DNA of 64,000 bases from Pseudomonas sp. QTF5 (GCF_000512695.2 NZ_AZRW02000018.1:1-64000), one strand, 5' to 3'; counted from the stretch's first letter, positions 19,871 through 28,405 are shown. Numbers and translations are program-made. Notes: generated by a model not told the origin, from the sequence alone.

Positions 19871-19938
19871 GATGGGCTCTATGCAACCAAATCGTGGCGC
19901 GGATGATAAAAGCCTGGCGACCGATGCGCCAGACGCGG

Positions 19939-20310
19939 TCAGCGGCTGGCGGCCAGGGTAATCGATACCGACTCGGCGAAGCGCAGGGCGTGGGGCTTGT
20001 CGACTTCGACTTCGGCGTACAGCACCGACTGGTTGACCATGATCAAGTCCAGCAACTCCTGGGTCAGGCGCTCGAGCAGGGCAAAGCGATTGCCCTCCAC
20101 GTGGGCGATGATCGCCTTGGTGATGGTGCGGTAATTCAACGCGTGATCGATATCGTTGTCACGCACCGCATCCTGAGCGGCGTACAGAATGGTCAGGTTG
20201 ATCAGCACATCCTGCTTGTTGAGGATTTCGTCCTCGTTGATCCCGATGAAAGTTCGCAAACACAGGTCCTTGACCCTGATGCGCGCCATTCCTGGTTGAA
20301 GTTGTGGCAT
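19939..20310 (-). CDS. folX: Dihydroneopterin triphosphate 2'-epimerase
   Basis: A 123-residue enzyme of the FolB/FolX tunnelling fold. It opens [21 protein letters not shown] and has the VLINLTI strand, [24 protein letters not shown], and the C-terminal [20 protein letters not shown]. FolX converts dihydroneopterin triphosphate to the monapterin form. Placement between folE and folM (folE-folX-folM order of transcription with folM upstream) argues for FolX rather than the aldolase FolB: together they make tetrahydromonapterin, the cofactor of phenylalanine hydroxylase in Pseudomonas. It starts 2 bases after the folE stop. Confidence 0.88.
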   Translation of the reverse strand: MPQLQPGMARIRVKDLCLRTFIGINEDEILNKQDVLINLTILYAAQDAVRDNDIDHALNYRTITKAIIAHVEGNRFALLERLTQELLDLIMVNQSVLYAEVEVDKPHALRFAESVSITLAASR

Positions 20311-20312
20311 TG

Positions 20313-20888
20313 CTACTTGCTCCGTCCAATCAATTGCAGGAACTCCTGGCGGGTGTTGCTCGACTCGCGGAAGGCGCCGAACATCACCGAGGTGTTCATG
20401 GTCGAATTCTGTTTTTCGACGCCGCGCATCATCATGCACATGTGCTGGGCTTCGATGACCACCGCGACACCGGCGGCGTCGGTCACTTGCTGCACTGCGT
20501 CGGCGATTTGCCGGGTGAGGTTTTCCTGGATTTGCAGCCGGCGGGCGAACATATCCACAAGCCGCGCAATCTTCGACAGTCCCAGCACCTTGCCCGTTGG
20601 AATATAAGCCACATGAGCCTTGCCTATGAAGGGCAGCATGTGATGTTCACAGAGCGAGTACAGCTCGATGTTGTCGACGATGATCATTTCATCGTTGTCT
20701 GAGGCAAACAGCGCGCCGTTGACGATTTCTTCGACACTTTGCTCGTATCCATGACACAGGTATCGCATCGCCTTGGCGGCGCGAACCGGGGTGTCTTGCA
20801 GTCCTTCGCGGTCTGGGTTTTCACCGAGGCCGATCAGGATCTCGCGATAGCTCTCGGACAAGGAGTTGTGTGGCGGGAATAACGTCAT
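20313..20888 (-). CDS. folE: GTP cyclohydrolase I
   Basis: A 191-residue FolE that converts GTP to dihydroneopterin triphosphate. The zinc and catalytic residues are visible in [22 protein letters not shown] (Cys-Glu-His-His near 78-81) and [10 protein letters not shown] (second zinc cysteine). The ending [10 protein letters not shown] is typical. It lies 22 bases downstream of folM and immediately before folX, making a monapterin operon. Pseudomonads usually carry more than one folE-type gene; this copy is a plausible dedicated paralogue, and in P. putida a folE gene has been reported among light-induced genes. Confidence 0.95.
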   Translation of the reverse strand: MTLFPPHNSLSESYREILIGLGENPDREGLQDTPVRAAKAMRYLCHGYEQSVEEIVNGALFASDNDEMIIVDNIELYSLCEHHMLPFIGKAHVAYIPTGKVLGLSKIARLVDMFARRLQIQENLTRQIADAVQQVTDAAGVAVVIEAQHMCMMMRGVEKQNSTMNTSVMFGAFRESSNTRQEFLQLIGRSK

Positions 20889-20910
20889 GGGACATCCTCG
20901 CGGGAGCGGC

Positions 20911-21621
20911 TTATTTGACGTGCCGTCCGCCGTTGACGGTCAGGGTCGTGCCAGTGACATAAGGGTTGTCGAGCAAATAGCGCAGGCTCTGGTAGATCAC
21001 TTCGCTGCCGGGCTCGATGCCCAGCGCCGATTTGGCCAGAACCCTGGCTCGGTACGCCGCGTCGTCGTCGGGATTGAACAGTAGCAGGGCTGGGGCGATA
21101 CCGTTGACCTTGATGCTGGGCGCGTATTTCGCGGCAAAGGACAGGGTCAGGCTGTCGAGTCCGGCTTTACTGGCGCAGTAGCCGATGTGCTTGCTGCTGC
21201 CTCTGCGGGTCACATCATCGCTGATGTGTACGATGTCGGCGGGACTTGAACGCCGTAGCAAGTCAGCACAGTGCAGGTTGATCAGGTAAGGCGCCAGCAT
21301 GTGCACGCTGAACATGCGGGTGAAGGCTGCGGCTTCGGTGCCCGGGGTTTCGGCCAGCCATTCAGAAGCGTTATGGACAATCGCCCGCAAACTGTCGGTG
21401 TGGTTTTTCAGTTCGCCGATGAACGCAAGGATTCCGGCCTCGTTGGAAAAGTCCGCAAACACCGCGCTCGCCCCCAGATCGCGCAGGGTTTGCACACCAG
21501 GGCGCTCGCTGCGGTAGCTGAAAATGACCGGATGGCCGTCTTCGAGCAAACGCTGCGCACAGTGCAGACCGATACGCTGTCCGGCACCGGTGATGAGAAT
21601 TGGGGCTGCGGAAGAGGTCAT
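20911..21621 (-). CDS. folM: Dihydromonapterin reductase (SDR family)
   Basis: A 236-residue short-chain reductase. It has the N-terminal Rossmann motif [16 protein letters not shown], the catalytic [11 protein letters not shown] (Tyr-X3-Lys variant spelled YxxxK), and the C-terminal [14 protein letters not shown] ending typical of FolM. It reduces dihydromonapterin to tetrahydromonapterin with NADPH. It is the first gene of folM-folE-folX. The start at 21621 ([10 protein letters not shown]) fits the family, though the frame is open for 27 bases upstream. Confidence 0.9.
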   Translation of the reverse strand: MTSSAAPILITGAGQRIGLHCAQRLLEDGHPVIFSYRSERPGVQTLRDLGASAVFADFSNEAGILAFIGELKNHTDSLRAIVHNASEWLAETPGTEAAAFTRMFSVHMLAPYLINLHCADLLRRSSPADIVHISDDVTRRGSSKHIGYCASKAGLDSLTLSFAAKYAPSIKVNGIAPALLLFNPDDDAAYRARVLAKSALGIEPGSEVIYQSLRYLLDNPYVTGTTLTVNGGRHVK

Positions 21622-21680
21622 GAACGGCTCGCGTCGCGGTGAGAGCAAAACTATACCAGCGACGGGAGGCGTACACCTAT

Positions 21681-21769
21681 TGTGGGAGCGGGCTTGCTCG
21701 CGAATGCGGACTGACAGTCAGCAATATGTCGGCTGTTACACCGCCTTCGCGAGCAAGCCCGCTCCCACA
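21681..21769. repeat. REP palindrome pair
   Basis: TGTGGGAGCGGGCTTGCTCG and its complement flank about 36 bases, between folM and the ABM-domain gene. It separates the two minus-strand genes by about 150 bases, so co-transcription would have to read through it. Confidence 0.92.
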
Positions 21770-21775
21770 GAGGGA

Positions 21776-22345
21776 TCAGCGATGCTGGGTTGAGGGTTCG
21801 GCGGGCAACGGATGTGCCGGTGTACTGTGCAGCCAGTTAGCCAATAGACGGGTCGATAACGGAATGAAGAGATACACCATCAATGGCGTCAGGCACAGGG
21901 TGCTGACAAACACGCGGGTCAGCAAACCCGTTTCAGCCAGCAACGGCCCCAATACAAAGTTGAACAACAAAGACACCGGAAAGAACGCCAGCCAGATCGC
22001 CACGGCCTGTTTCCAGCGTGGCGGGCGTTGACCGGCAGCGCCGAACCAGCCTTCGATGCCACTGACCCGATGCTCCGTAGGATGGGCAAACAGATCACTG
22101 CCGCGTCCCAGCCAGGCGATGCGCGACGCAGAATGCTCCCAAGTGTGCATTGTCTGCTCGTCGGTGAAGCGAAAGATAATCTGGAATTCGTCATCGTCGG
22201 GCGGTGGAGCGAGCACGCCAGAGCCGAGGTAACCGGGGAAGTCGGTGGCCAGTTGTTCGCCTTCGCGCAACCAGGCCATCAGGTCCTGATAACGCCCATC
22301 GGCAACGCGGCGCGCAACCATCAGCGTGACGGGTAAGGTAGACAT
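21776..22345 (-). CDS. Antibiotic-biosynthesis-monooxygenase-fold membrane protein
   Basis: A 189-residue protein. The N-terminal ~100 residues form a ferredoxin-like ABM domain (VTLMVARRVADGRYQDLMAW, FRFTDEQTMHTWEHS). The C-terminal part has two transmembrane helices (about 115-135 and 145-170) and a short polar tail. ABM-type domains bind small aromatic or heme-like molecules; the two-TM fusion is a recurring but uncharacterised pseudomonad architecture. Its promoter faces that of the LitR-like regulator across a 174-base gap, making it the most likely direct target of that regulator. Confidence 0.82.
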   Translation of the reverse strand: MSTLPVTLMVARRVADGRYQDLMAWLREGEQLATDFPGYLGSGVLAPPPDDDEFQIIFRFTDEQTMHTWEHSASRIAWLGRGSDLFAHPTEHRVSGIEGWFGAAGQRPPRWKQAVAIWLAFFPVSLLFNFVLGPLLAETGLLTRVFVSTLCLTPLMVYLFIPLSTRLLANWLHSTPAHPLPAEPSTQHR

Positions 22346-22519
22346 TATGTATCTCCGTATTACAAATGCATCGCTCCGGATAAGAGCTTCGCCAGACACA
22401 GCGCCGGGGTAGTGGGCTGCATCTCAAGACAAGCAAGGATTATTCCTGATTCTTTCTGGGACGTCAGTGCTAATTAATTCAGCGGACGTGTTGAATGCTA
22501 CCGGGGTAGGAGAGTTAGA

Positions 22520-23506
22520 ATGTATCAAAATATAAACATGGACGTAGATCCTGTGCTGACAGACCTTGCACCCGGCTTGCCCCCCATCGCCTGCCTGACT
22601 CGAGAAGAGCTGTTTCCAATCCGTGAGGTCGCGCGCCTGACGGGGGTCAACCCGGTCACGCTACGCGCATGGGAGCGGCGGTACGGTCTGATACAGCCAA
22701 CGCGCACCGAAAGCGGGCACCGTTTGTATTCGATGACCGATATCGAACGTGTTCGCAGCATCCTTGGCTGGATAGAACGCGGTGTAGCGGTCAGCAAGGT
22801 CGGCAAGATATTGGCCAAGACCGAACCGTTCAAGGTGCTGGCGCAGATCATCCCCAACGAACTCGTTCAAACTGACTATGACCAATGGCAGCAGCAGGTC
22901 AAGGCAGCGGTGAGTGCTTTTGACGAAGTTCAACTGGAGCAAGTCTACGGCCAGATTTTTTCCAGTTACCCGCTGACGGTGGTGTTTCAGGACATTCTGA
23001 TTCCGATCTGGAAGCTATTGCTACAACGCCATGAAGCCTTCGGGCAGACCAGCGAATGGCTTTTTCTGGATGGTTTTCTGCGTGCTCGAGTGTTGCAACG
23101 CTTGCTGCTGGTGCGTGTCATGCAACCGCGACGAGTGATTGTCTGCGCTTTGGCCGATCAATGTCGTGAACTCGAAGTGCTGGTCACGGCGCTGTATCTG
23201 AGCAACGTCGATTCGGCTATTCAGTTGTTGGCGATCGGTCAGCCCTTCGACGAGTTGATTCTGGTCTGTGAGAAAATCAAGCCCAAGGCACTGGTGCTGG
23301 TTTCCAATCAAGCGCCAGCCGCCGAACTGCCTCGACGTTTGAACCGCCTGGCCATGAGCCTGGATTGTCAGGTGTTGCTGGCCGGGGATGCATCGGACCT
23401 GGCACAGGAGAGCCTGGCCGGATCGTCGATCGGTTGTTTGGGAAACGAGGGCGTGTTAATGCGTCAGCGTCTGAAGCAGTTCCTGGTGGGGAATCTGGAT
23501 ACCTGA
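22520..23506 (+). CDS. MerR-family regulator, class II LitR/CarH-like without cobalamin ligands
   Basis: A 328-residue transcription factor. The MerR winged-helix HTH is at about 32-102 (IREVARLTGVNPVTLRAWERRYGL). A helical bundle plus Rossmann-like domain follows, in the order seen in the B12 photoreceptors CarH/LitR. Yet the cobalamin signature is missing: the DXHXXG motif reads D213-Q-C215-R-E-L, with Cys in place of the ligand His, and the region of the helix-bundle EH motif reads E179-W180. This matches the class II LitR type, which does not bind B12 and works with a LOV protein. The ATG at 22520 follows AGGAG. A short LOV gene lies only 0.7 kb away. Confidence 0.85.
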   Translation: MYQNINMDVDPVLTDLAPGLPPIACLTREELFPIREVARLTGVNPVTLRAWERRYGLIQPTRTESGHRLYSMTDIERVRSILGWIERGVAVSKVGKILAKTEPFKVLAQIIPNELVQTDYDQWQQQVKAAVSAFDEVQLEQVYGQIFSSYPLTVVFQDILIPIWKLLLQRHEAFGQTSEWLFLDGFLRARVLQRLLLVRVMQPRRVIVCALADQCRELEVLVTALYLSNVDSAIQLLAIGQPFDELILVCEKIKPKALVLVSNQAPAAELPRRLNRLAMSLDCQVLLAGDASDLAQESLAGSSIGCLGNEGVLMRQRLKQFLVGNLDT

Positions 23507-23509
23507 GAT

Positions 23510-24115
23510 TCAGATATGCAGTGCGGGATGGGTCAGGCGATGCTGCTGAAGGATGTATTGACGCAGACGTTCGGTTTCATCCGTATCGCTCTGGCTCAAC
23601 TCATAGGCGTAGAAACCCTGCTCGGTTTCACGCTCGAAGGTGCCGCGCAACGCGATCCGCTCATAACCTGACGGGCTGAACCACAACGCGAAGTGTTTTG
23701 GCGCCTTGGTCTTGTTGCGAACTTCCAGCAAAACCCCTTTGAACGATATTTCATGCACCCACATCGTGCCGGGTTGGCCCTTGGCATTTTCCAGCGCCAC
23801 GGGTTCTTCGAGCGCCAGGCGCCATGGCCGAATCATCGGCCCATCTTCATAAATACTGGGGACGCCGAGGCGCAGATGCATCGCATGGAATTCATCTTCC
23901 ACCAAGTGCAGCGGGAAGGTCATTTGCTGATTTTCAAAAGTGGCCTGGATGGTGACTTGCTCATGAGCGGCCAGGCGTGTGAGCAAGTCACGAATCTGCG
24001 AACCACTGTTAACGAGCAGGCTCGACGTCGCATCCCGCACATTGAGTTGCGGGTTGTGTTGCATGTTCTGGATAAAATCCAGCTCATCCTGCGTCAGGAG
24101 TGCGTCGCGCTGCAT
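23510..24115 (-). CDS. PilZ-like protein (YcgR-type layout, degenerate motifs)
   Basis: A 201-residue protein with an N-terminal YcgR-like barrel (about 20-90; TIQATFENQQMTFPL) and a C-terminal PilZ-like domain (about 95-200). The c-di-GMP motifs are off consensus: the expected RXXXR is represented by IRPWR (two residues between the arginines), and D/NXSXXG reads EISFKG, with Glu in the first position. It may therefore be a non-binding relative. It is convergent with the LitR-like gene (3 bases between stops) and lies 54 bases downstream of the LOV gene on the same strand, so LOV and PilZ-like genes probably form an operon. Confidence 0.68.
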   Translation of the reverse strand: MQRDALLTQDELDFIQNMQHNPQLNVRDATSSLLVNSGSQIRDLLTRLAAHEQVTIQATFENQQMTFPLHLVEDEFHAMHLRLGVPSIYEDGPMIRPWRLALEEPVALENAKGQPGTMWVHEISFKGVLLEVRNKTKAPKHFALWFSPSGYERIALRGTFERETEQGFYAYELSQSDTDETERLRQYILQQHRLTHPALHI

Positions 24116-24169
24116 GATTTGCTCGAAAGGAATAATTACAAAGTCATCGGTGATTGTAGTAAATGACCA

Positions 24170-24646
24170 CTAATTCGCAGATTGGTTTGAGCCGTTCGTC
24201 GATTTTAGTGCGGCAATTTCTTCCTGCGCCTCGGCCAATTGCGCTTCCAGCTGCGCGACTCGCTGCTGCGCCTTGACCTGAACCGTGACGTCTTTCTGCA
24301 CCCCGACAAAATAAGTCTGTCCGTCGTGCGGGTTTTTTACCGTGGAAAGCGACAGTTCGTTCCAGAACGGCGTGCCGTCCTTGCGGTAATTCCTGAGGAT
24401 TTCCCGGCAGGAGCCGCCACTGCCCAACGCCTGCCGAATCAAGGCGAGGGCTGCCTGATCCCGGTCTCCTGCCTGCAAAAAACGGCAATCCTGATAGAGG
24501 ATTTCTTCGCTGGTATAACCGGTCAGGCGTTCGAACGCCGGGTTTACGTAAATCAGGATGTTGTCCTGCTCGCCTTCCTTTTCGGCAATCACAATGCCGT
24601 CGTTGGAGGCGTCGATCACCATTTGCAGCAGTGAGGCATTGATCAT
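24170..24646 (-). CDS. Short LOV blue-light photoreceptor (PpSB-LOV type)
   Basis: A 158-residue protein made of one LOV/PAS domain (about 15-120) and a C-terminal helix with coiled-coil character (about 121-150). The flavin-binding photoactive motif is present as YQDCRFLQ with the adduct-forming cysteine C54. FMN contacts N86 (RNYRKDG), N96 (FWNEL) and Q117 (FVGVQKDV) are also in place. The N-terminus (MINASLLQMVIDASNDGIVI) closely resembles the short LOV proteins PpSB1/PpSB2 of P. putida, which have no fused effector. The start at 24646 has AAAGGA at good spacing. It is divergent from a flavodoxin gene, and LitR- and PilZ-like genes adjoin. Confidence 0.93.
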   Translation of the reverse strand: MINASLLQMVIDASNDGIVIAEKEGEQDNILIYVNPAFERLTGYTSEEILYQDCRFLQAGDRDQAALALIRQALGSGGSCREILRNYRKDGTPFWNELSLSTVKNPHDGQTYFVGVQKDVTVQVKAQQRVAQLEAQLAEAQEEIAALKSTNGSNQSAN

Positions 24647-24751
24647 CGCAGAGTCCTTTTGCATATGGATCGATACGCTGCATTCTAAAAGATCAATGAG
24701 GGCCGTGCTGTTAATATCTCGACCCTTTTACTCAGCTTCAGGATCAGATTG

Positions 24752-25234
24752 ATGAAAGTCGCCATCCTTTCCGGCTCGGTGTACGGTACCGCTGAAGAAG
24801 TCGCTCGCCACGCTGCAAGCATTTTGAACGCCGTCGGTTTTGAAACCTGGCACAACCCGCGCGCGACACTCGCCGATGTTCAGGCCTTTGGCCCCGAAGC
24901 ATTTCTGGCGGTGACCTCGACCACCGGCATGGGCGAGTTGCCGGACAATCTGCAGCCGTTGTATTTCGCAATTCGCGATCAGTTGCCGGCGGCCTGGCGT
25001 GGTTTGCCGGGCGCGGTGATCGGTTTGGGCGACTCCAGTTATGGCGATACGTTCTGCGGCGGCGGTGAGCAAATGCGTGAATTGTTCGGCGAACTGGGCG
25101 TGCGTGAAGTCCTGCCGATGCTGCGCCTGGACGCCAGCGAAACCGTGACGCCGGAAACCGATGCCGAGCCTTGGCTGGCAGAACTGGTCAGCACACTGCG
25201 AGCCTGCTCGCTCCCACAAGGTTGCTCGGCTTAA
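24752..25234 (+). CDS. Flavodoxin (MioC-like)
   Basis: A 160-residue FMN-binding electron carrier. The phosphate loop SGSVYGTAEEVARH is at residues 8-21, and the isoalloxazine-contact loops TSTTGMGELPDN and GLGDSSYGDTFCGG follow at the expected places. This matches the short-chain MioC/YqcA flavodoxin group. It is transcribed away from the LOV gene, with about 105 bases between the starts, so both may answer to the same operator. The redox partner is unknown. Confidence 0.92.
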   Translation: MKVAILSGSVYGTAEEVARHAASILNAVGFETWHNPRATLADVQAFGPEAFLAVTSTTGMGELPDNLQPLYFAIRDQLPAAWRGLPGAVIGLGDSSYGDTFCGGGEQMRELFGELGVREVLPMLRLDASETVTPETDAEPWLAELVSTLRACSLPQGCSA

Positions 25235-25395
25235 CTTACCGCTCTGACATGGATCCAGACTCCACCGCGTACTGACTCGCTCGGCCATCAAGCTGGCTGC
25301 CAATGCAACTACCCGAAGTCCGGGGGCTGACTAGACTGCTGTAACGCAGCAAAAAACAATAAAAAACCAGAAAAATAAAAAAGGGAATTCTTGCC

Positions 25396-26178
25396 GTGAG
25401 CGTAGCCCCCGTCCAATCGCCACACAGCATCAAAGACAAGGTCAGTGCCGCCGAATGGCAGACTCGCGTCGATCTGGCTGCCTGTTATCGTCTGGTGGCC
25501 CTGCATGGCTGGGATGACCTGATCTTCACGCATATTTCCGCCAAGGTGCCGGGCACTGAAGACTTCCTGATCAACCCCTTCGGGCTGATGTTCCATGAAA
25601 TGACCGCGTCGAGCCTGGTCAAGGTCGATCAGGCCGGCAACAAGTTGATGGACAGCCCTTACGAGATCAACCCGGCGGGTTACACCATCCACAGCGCCGT
25701 GCATGAAGTCCGTCATGACGTCGCGTGTGTACTGCACACCCACACCGCGGCCGGGGTGGCGGTATCGGCGCAGAAGCAGGGCATCTTGCCAATCAGCCAG
25801 CAGTCCTTGTTCGTCCTGTCCAGCCTGGCCTGTCACGCCTACGAAGGCGTTGCGCTGAACCATGAAGAAAAGGCGCGACTGCAAGCCGACCTTGGAGAAA
25901 ACAATTTCCTGATGCTGCACAACCACGGTCTGCTGACCTGTGGCGGCAGCATCGCCGACACGTTCCTGATGATGTTCACCTTCCAGCGCGCCTGCGAGAT
26001 TCAAGTGCTGGCGCAGAACGGTGGCGCGGAGCTGATCACCATCGAACCGCAGATTCTGGCGGGCGCCAAGGCGATGATCGCCGGTGTCACCAAAAGTGCT
26101 CAAGGGATGGGCGGCGCGCTGGCCTGGCCGGCGCTGCTGCGCAAACTCGATAAACAAGACCCGGGTTATAAACTCTAA
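25396..26178 (+). CDS. Class II aldolase/adducin family protein
   Basis: A 260-residue class II aldolase-fold protein starting with GTG at 25396. The zinc ligands H114 and H116 (VLHTHTAAG) and H177 (LHNHGLL) are present. The usual fuculose-phosphate aldolase acid Glu is not obvious, and the N-terminus (LAACYRLVALHGWDDLIFTHISAK) is like the adducin-head-type subfamily whose reactions are mostly unassigned. The stop codon is directly followed by the ATG of the hydrolase gene, so the two are translationally coupled. The substrate is unknown. Confidence 0.88.
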   Translation: MSVAPVQSPHSIKDKVSAAEWQTRVDLAACYRLVALHGWDDLIFTHISAKVPGTEDFLINPFGLMFHEMTASSLVKVDQAGNKLMDSPYEINPAGYTIHSAVHEVRHDVACVLHTHTAAGVAVSAQKQGILPISQQSLFVLSSLACHAYEGVALNHEEKARLQADLGENNFLMLHNHGLLTCGGSIADTFLMMFTFQRACEIQVLAQNGGAELITIEPQILAGAKAMIAGVTKSAQGMGGALAWPALLRKLDKQDPGYKL

Positions 26179-27081
26179 ATGGCCCTCGCCGAGATTCCAC
26201 TGTGTGTCTGGCGCAAGCGCAGCCAGGCGTTCGTATTCCGCGGTCAGACCCTGCGCTATTGGGCCGCGGGGCAGGGCGAGCCGCTGTTGCTGATCCATGG
26301 TTTCCCGACCGCCAGTTGGGACTGGCATTACCTGTGGCAGCCGCTGGCGCAGCGCTATCGGGTGATTGCCTGCGACATGCTCGGCTTCGGCGATTCGGCC
26401 AAACCGGTGAACCACGACTACAGCCTGCTGGAACAGGCTGATCTGCAACAGGCCTTATTGGTGCATCTGAATGTTGAACAACCCGTTCACGTGTTGGCAC
26501 ACGATTATGGCGACAGCGTGGCCCAGGAACTGTTGGCTCGGCACTACGAAGCGCGCGCTCATATCGCCAGTTGCGTATTCCTCAATGGCGGGCTGTTTCC
26601 CGAAACCCATCGCCCGGTGTTGATACAAAAACTCCTGCTCAGCCCCTTGGGCTGGATGATCGGGCGAGCGTTTACCCGTGATGCTCTGGTGAAGAGTTTC
26701 AAACAAATTTTCGGTCCGCAGACCCGGCCCACCGAAAGTGAGCTGGATGATTTCTGGAGCCTGATTGGCAGCAATCACGGGCAACGGATCATGCACAAAT
26801 TGATCAGTTATATCCCGCAGCGGCGTGTCCAGCGTGAGCGTTGGGTCAGTGCCATGCAGCGTGACGAGGTGCCGCTACGCTTCATCGATGGCGAGGTCGA
26901 TCCGGTTTCCGGCGCGCACATGGTGGCACGCTATCGGCAACTGATTCCCGACCCGGACACCGTCCTGCTGCCCGAGATCGGCCATTACCCGCAAATCGAA
27001 GCGCCGGCGCAGGTGCTCAAGCACTATCTGGAGTTTCGCAACCGGCTGATTTCACCGCCGCGCAAGGTGGCGTGTTCCTGA
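26179..27081 (+). CDS. Alpha/beta hydrolase related to MEST/PEG1
   Basis: A 300-residue alpha/beta hydrolase. The oxyanion motif HGFPTASWDW is at 40-49, the nucleophile elbow reads H108-D109-Y110-G111-D112 (an Asp nucleophile, as in epoxide hydrolases and haloalkane dehalogenases), and the catalytic His is near 271 (EIGHYPQIE). Motifs FLNGGLFPETHRP and FGPQTRPTESEL agree closely with mammalian MEST (PEG1) as I recall it. The enzymatic activity of MEST-type proteins is not settled. It begins at the base after the aldolase stop and is followed 110 bases later by an SDR. Confidence 0.88.
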   Translation: MALAEIPLCVWRKRSQAFVFRGQTLRYWAAGQGEPLLLIHGFPTASWDWHYLWQPLAQRYRVIACDMLGFGDSAKPVNHDYSLLEQADLQQALLVHLNVEQPVHVLAHDYGDSVAQELLARHYEARAHIASCVFLNGGLFPETHRPVLIQKLLLSPLGWMIGRAFTRDALVKSFKQIFGPQTRPTESELDDFWSLIGSNHGQRIMHKLISYIPQRRVQRERWVSAMQRDEVPLRFIDGEVDPVSGAHMVARYRQLIPDPDTVLLPEIGHYPQIEAPAQVLKHYLEFRNRLISPPRKVACS

Positions 27082-27191
27082 CTATCCCGCTGCCTTATTG
27101 CGCACCATTCAGCTTCCTCCGTGTTTATTGTGACCAGCCGCCTTGTGCCTGACACTGGGATTCATTGTCCCCTGGCCTGCTGGAATTCCCC

Positions 27192-28103
27192 ATGAATGAG
27201 TCTGTGCGCTTCGAAGATAAAGTCGTGATCGTCACCGGTGCGGGCGGGGGCTTGGGCCGGGCGCACGCGCTGCTGTTCGCGAAGCAGGGCGCCAACGTGC
27301 TGGTCAATGATCTTGGTGGTTCGGCTCAAGGTGACGGCGCCAATGCTTCGGCAGCGGACCGCGTAGTGGCGGAAATTCTCGAGGCGGGCGGCACCGCCGA
27401 GGCCAACCACGACTCCGTCACCGATGGCGACAAAATTGTGCAGCACGCCCTCGATTCGTTTGGCCGTGTCGATGTCGTGGTAAACAACGCCGGCATCCTG
27501 CGGGACAAGACCTTTCACAAAATGGACGACAGCGACTGGGACCTGGTTTACCGCGTCCACGTCGAGGGCGCCTATAAGGTCACCCGCGCTGCCTGGCCAC
27601 ACATGCGTGAGCAAAACTATGGCCGCGTGATCTTCACCGCGTCGACTTCGGGCATCTACGGCAACTTCGGCCAGTCCAACTACGGCATGGCCAAACTCGG
27701 CCTCTATGGCCTGACCCGCACACTGGCCATCGAAGGCCGCAAGAACAACATCCTGGTCAACGCCATCGCCCCGACCGGTGGCACCCGCATGACCGAAGGC
27801 CTGATCCCGCCGCAAGTATTCGAACAACTCAAACCGGAACTGGTCAGCCCGCTGGTGGTGTACCTCGCCAGCGAACATTGCCAGGAAACGTCCGGGTTGT
27901 TCGAAGTGGGTGGCGGCTGGATGGGCAAGGTGCGCTGGGAGCGCAGTTTGGGTGCCGGGTTTGATCCGCGGGTGGGGTTTTCGCCGGAAGATGTGGCGGC
28001 GCATTGGCAGCAGATTTGTGATTTTGAGGGGGCAGCGCATCCGAAGGACAATATTGAGGCGTTGAAGGAAATGATGGGGAATTTGCAGAGGTATTCGGTT
28101 TAA
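27192..28103 (+). CDS. SDR oxidoreductase, MFE-2 3-hydroxyacyl-CoA dehydrogenase-like
   Basis: A 303-residue short-chain dehydrogenase. The cofactor loop TGAGGGLGRAHA (about 13-24), NNAGILRDKTFHKM, catalytic SNYGMAKLGL (YXXXK), and the extended tail (FSPEDVAAHWQQICDFEGAAHPKD) match the (3R)-hydroxyacyl-CoA dehydrogenase part of peroxisomal-type multifunctional enzyme. Such proteins act in fatty acid or polyhydroxyacyl metabolism. It follows the hydrolase on the same strand. The ATG at 27192 has GGAATTCCCC upstream, a weak site. Confidence 0.88.
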   Translation: MNESVRFEDKVVIVTGAGGGLGRAHALLFAKQGANVLVNDLGGSAQGDGANASAADRVVAEILEAGGTAEANHDSVTDGDKIVQHALDSFGRVDVVVNNAGILRDKTFHKMDDSDWDLVYRVHVEGAYKVTRAAWPHMREQNYGRVIFTASTSGIYGNFGQSNYGMAKLGLYGLTRTLAIEGRKNNILVNAIAPTGGTRMTEGLIPPQVFEQLKPELVSPLVVYLASEHCQETSGLFEVGGGWMGKVRWERSLGAGFDPRVGFSPEDVAAHWQQICDFEGAAHPKDNIEALKEMMGNLQRYSV

Positions 28104-28147
28104 GTGGAGCAGGCCACCAAGCTGAGCCTTGGTGGCCAAATTGCTTG

Positions 28148-28405
28148 TTAAGAATATTTATTTTCGGTAATAAACTGAGGGGCTTTCCAGTTCGGTCCCT
28201 TTACGGTTTTTCCATTTTCATCGCTTGCCAGTACGCCATCGCTGAAGAGCGAGTTGTAAGTTTTTACCAGTTCACCATTTAAAATTATCTCCTGGCGGTG
28301 TCGCCCATACATCCTGTCGACCGCTTGGGCAGACCTGAAAAGCGCGAAATACGAAACGACATCTTCTACCGATTCGTTTTTGATGATTTGTTCGATAGGG
28401 CTCAT
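28148..28405 (-). CDS. Probable pyocin immunity protein
   Basis: An 85-residue protein of AT-richer composition than the core genes around it. I do not recognise a named immunity family, but the position is telling: its ATG overlaps the stop of the bacteriocin killing domain by 4 bases (ATGA), the standard toxin-immunity coupling. The sequence has a helical, charged N-half (IEQIIKNESVEDVVSYFALF) and a Lys/Trp-containing C-half (KGPNWKAPQFITENKYS). It would neutralise the cognate killing domain in the producer cell. The frame is intact even though the toxin frame is broken. Confidence 0.65.
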   Translation of the reverse strand: MSPIEQIIKNESVEDVVSYFALFRSAQAVDRMYGRHRQEIILNGELVKTYNSLFSDGVLASDENGKTVKGPNWKAPQFITENKYS

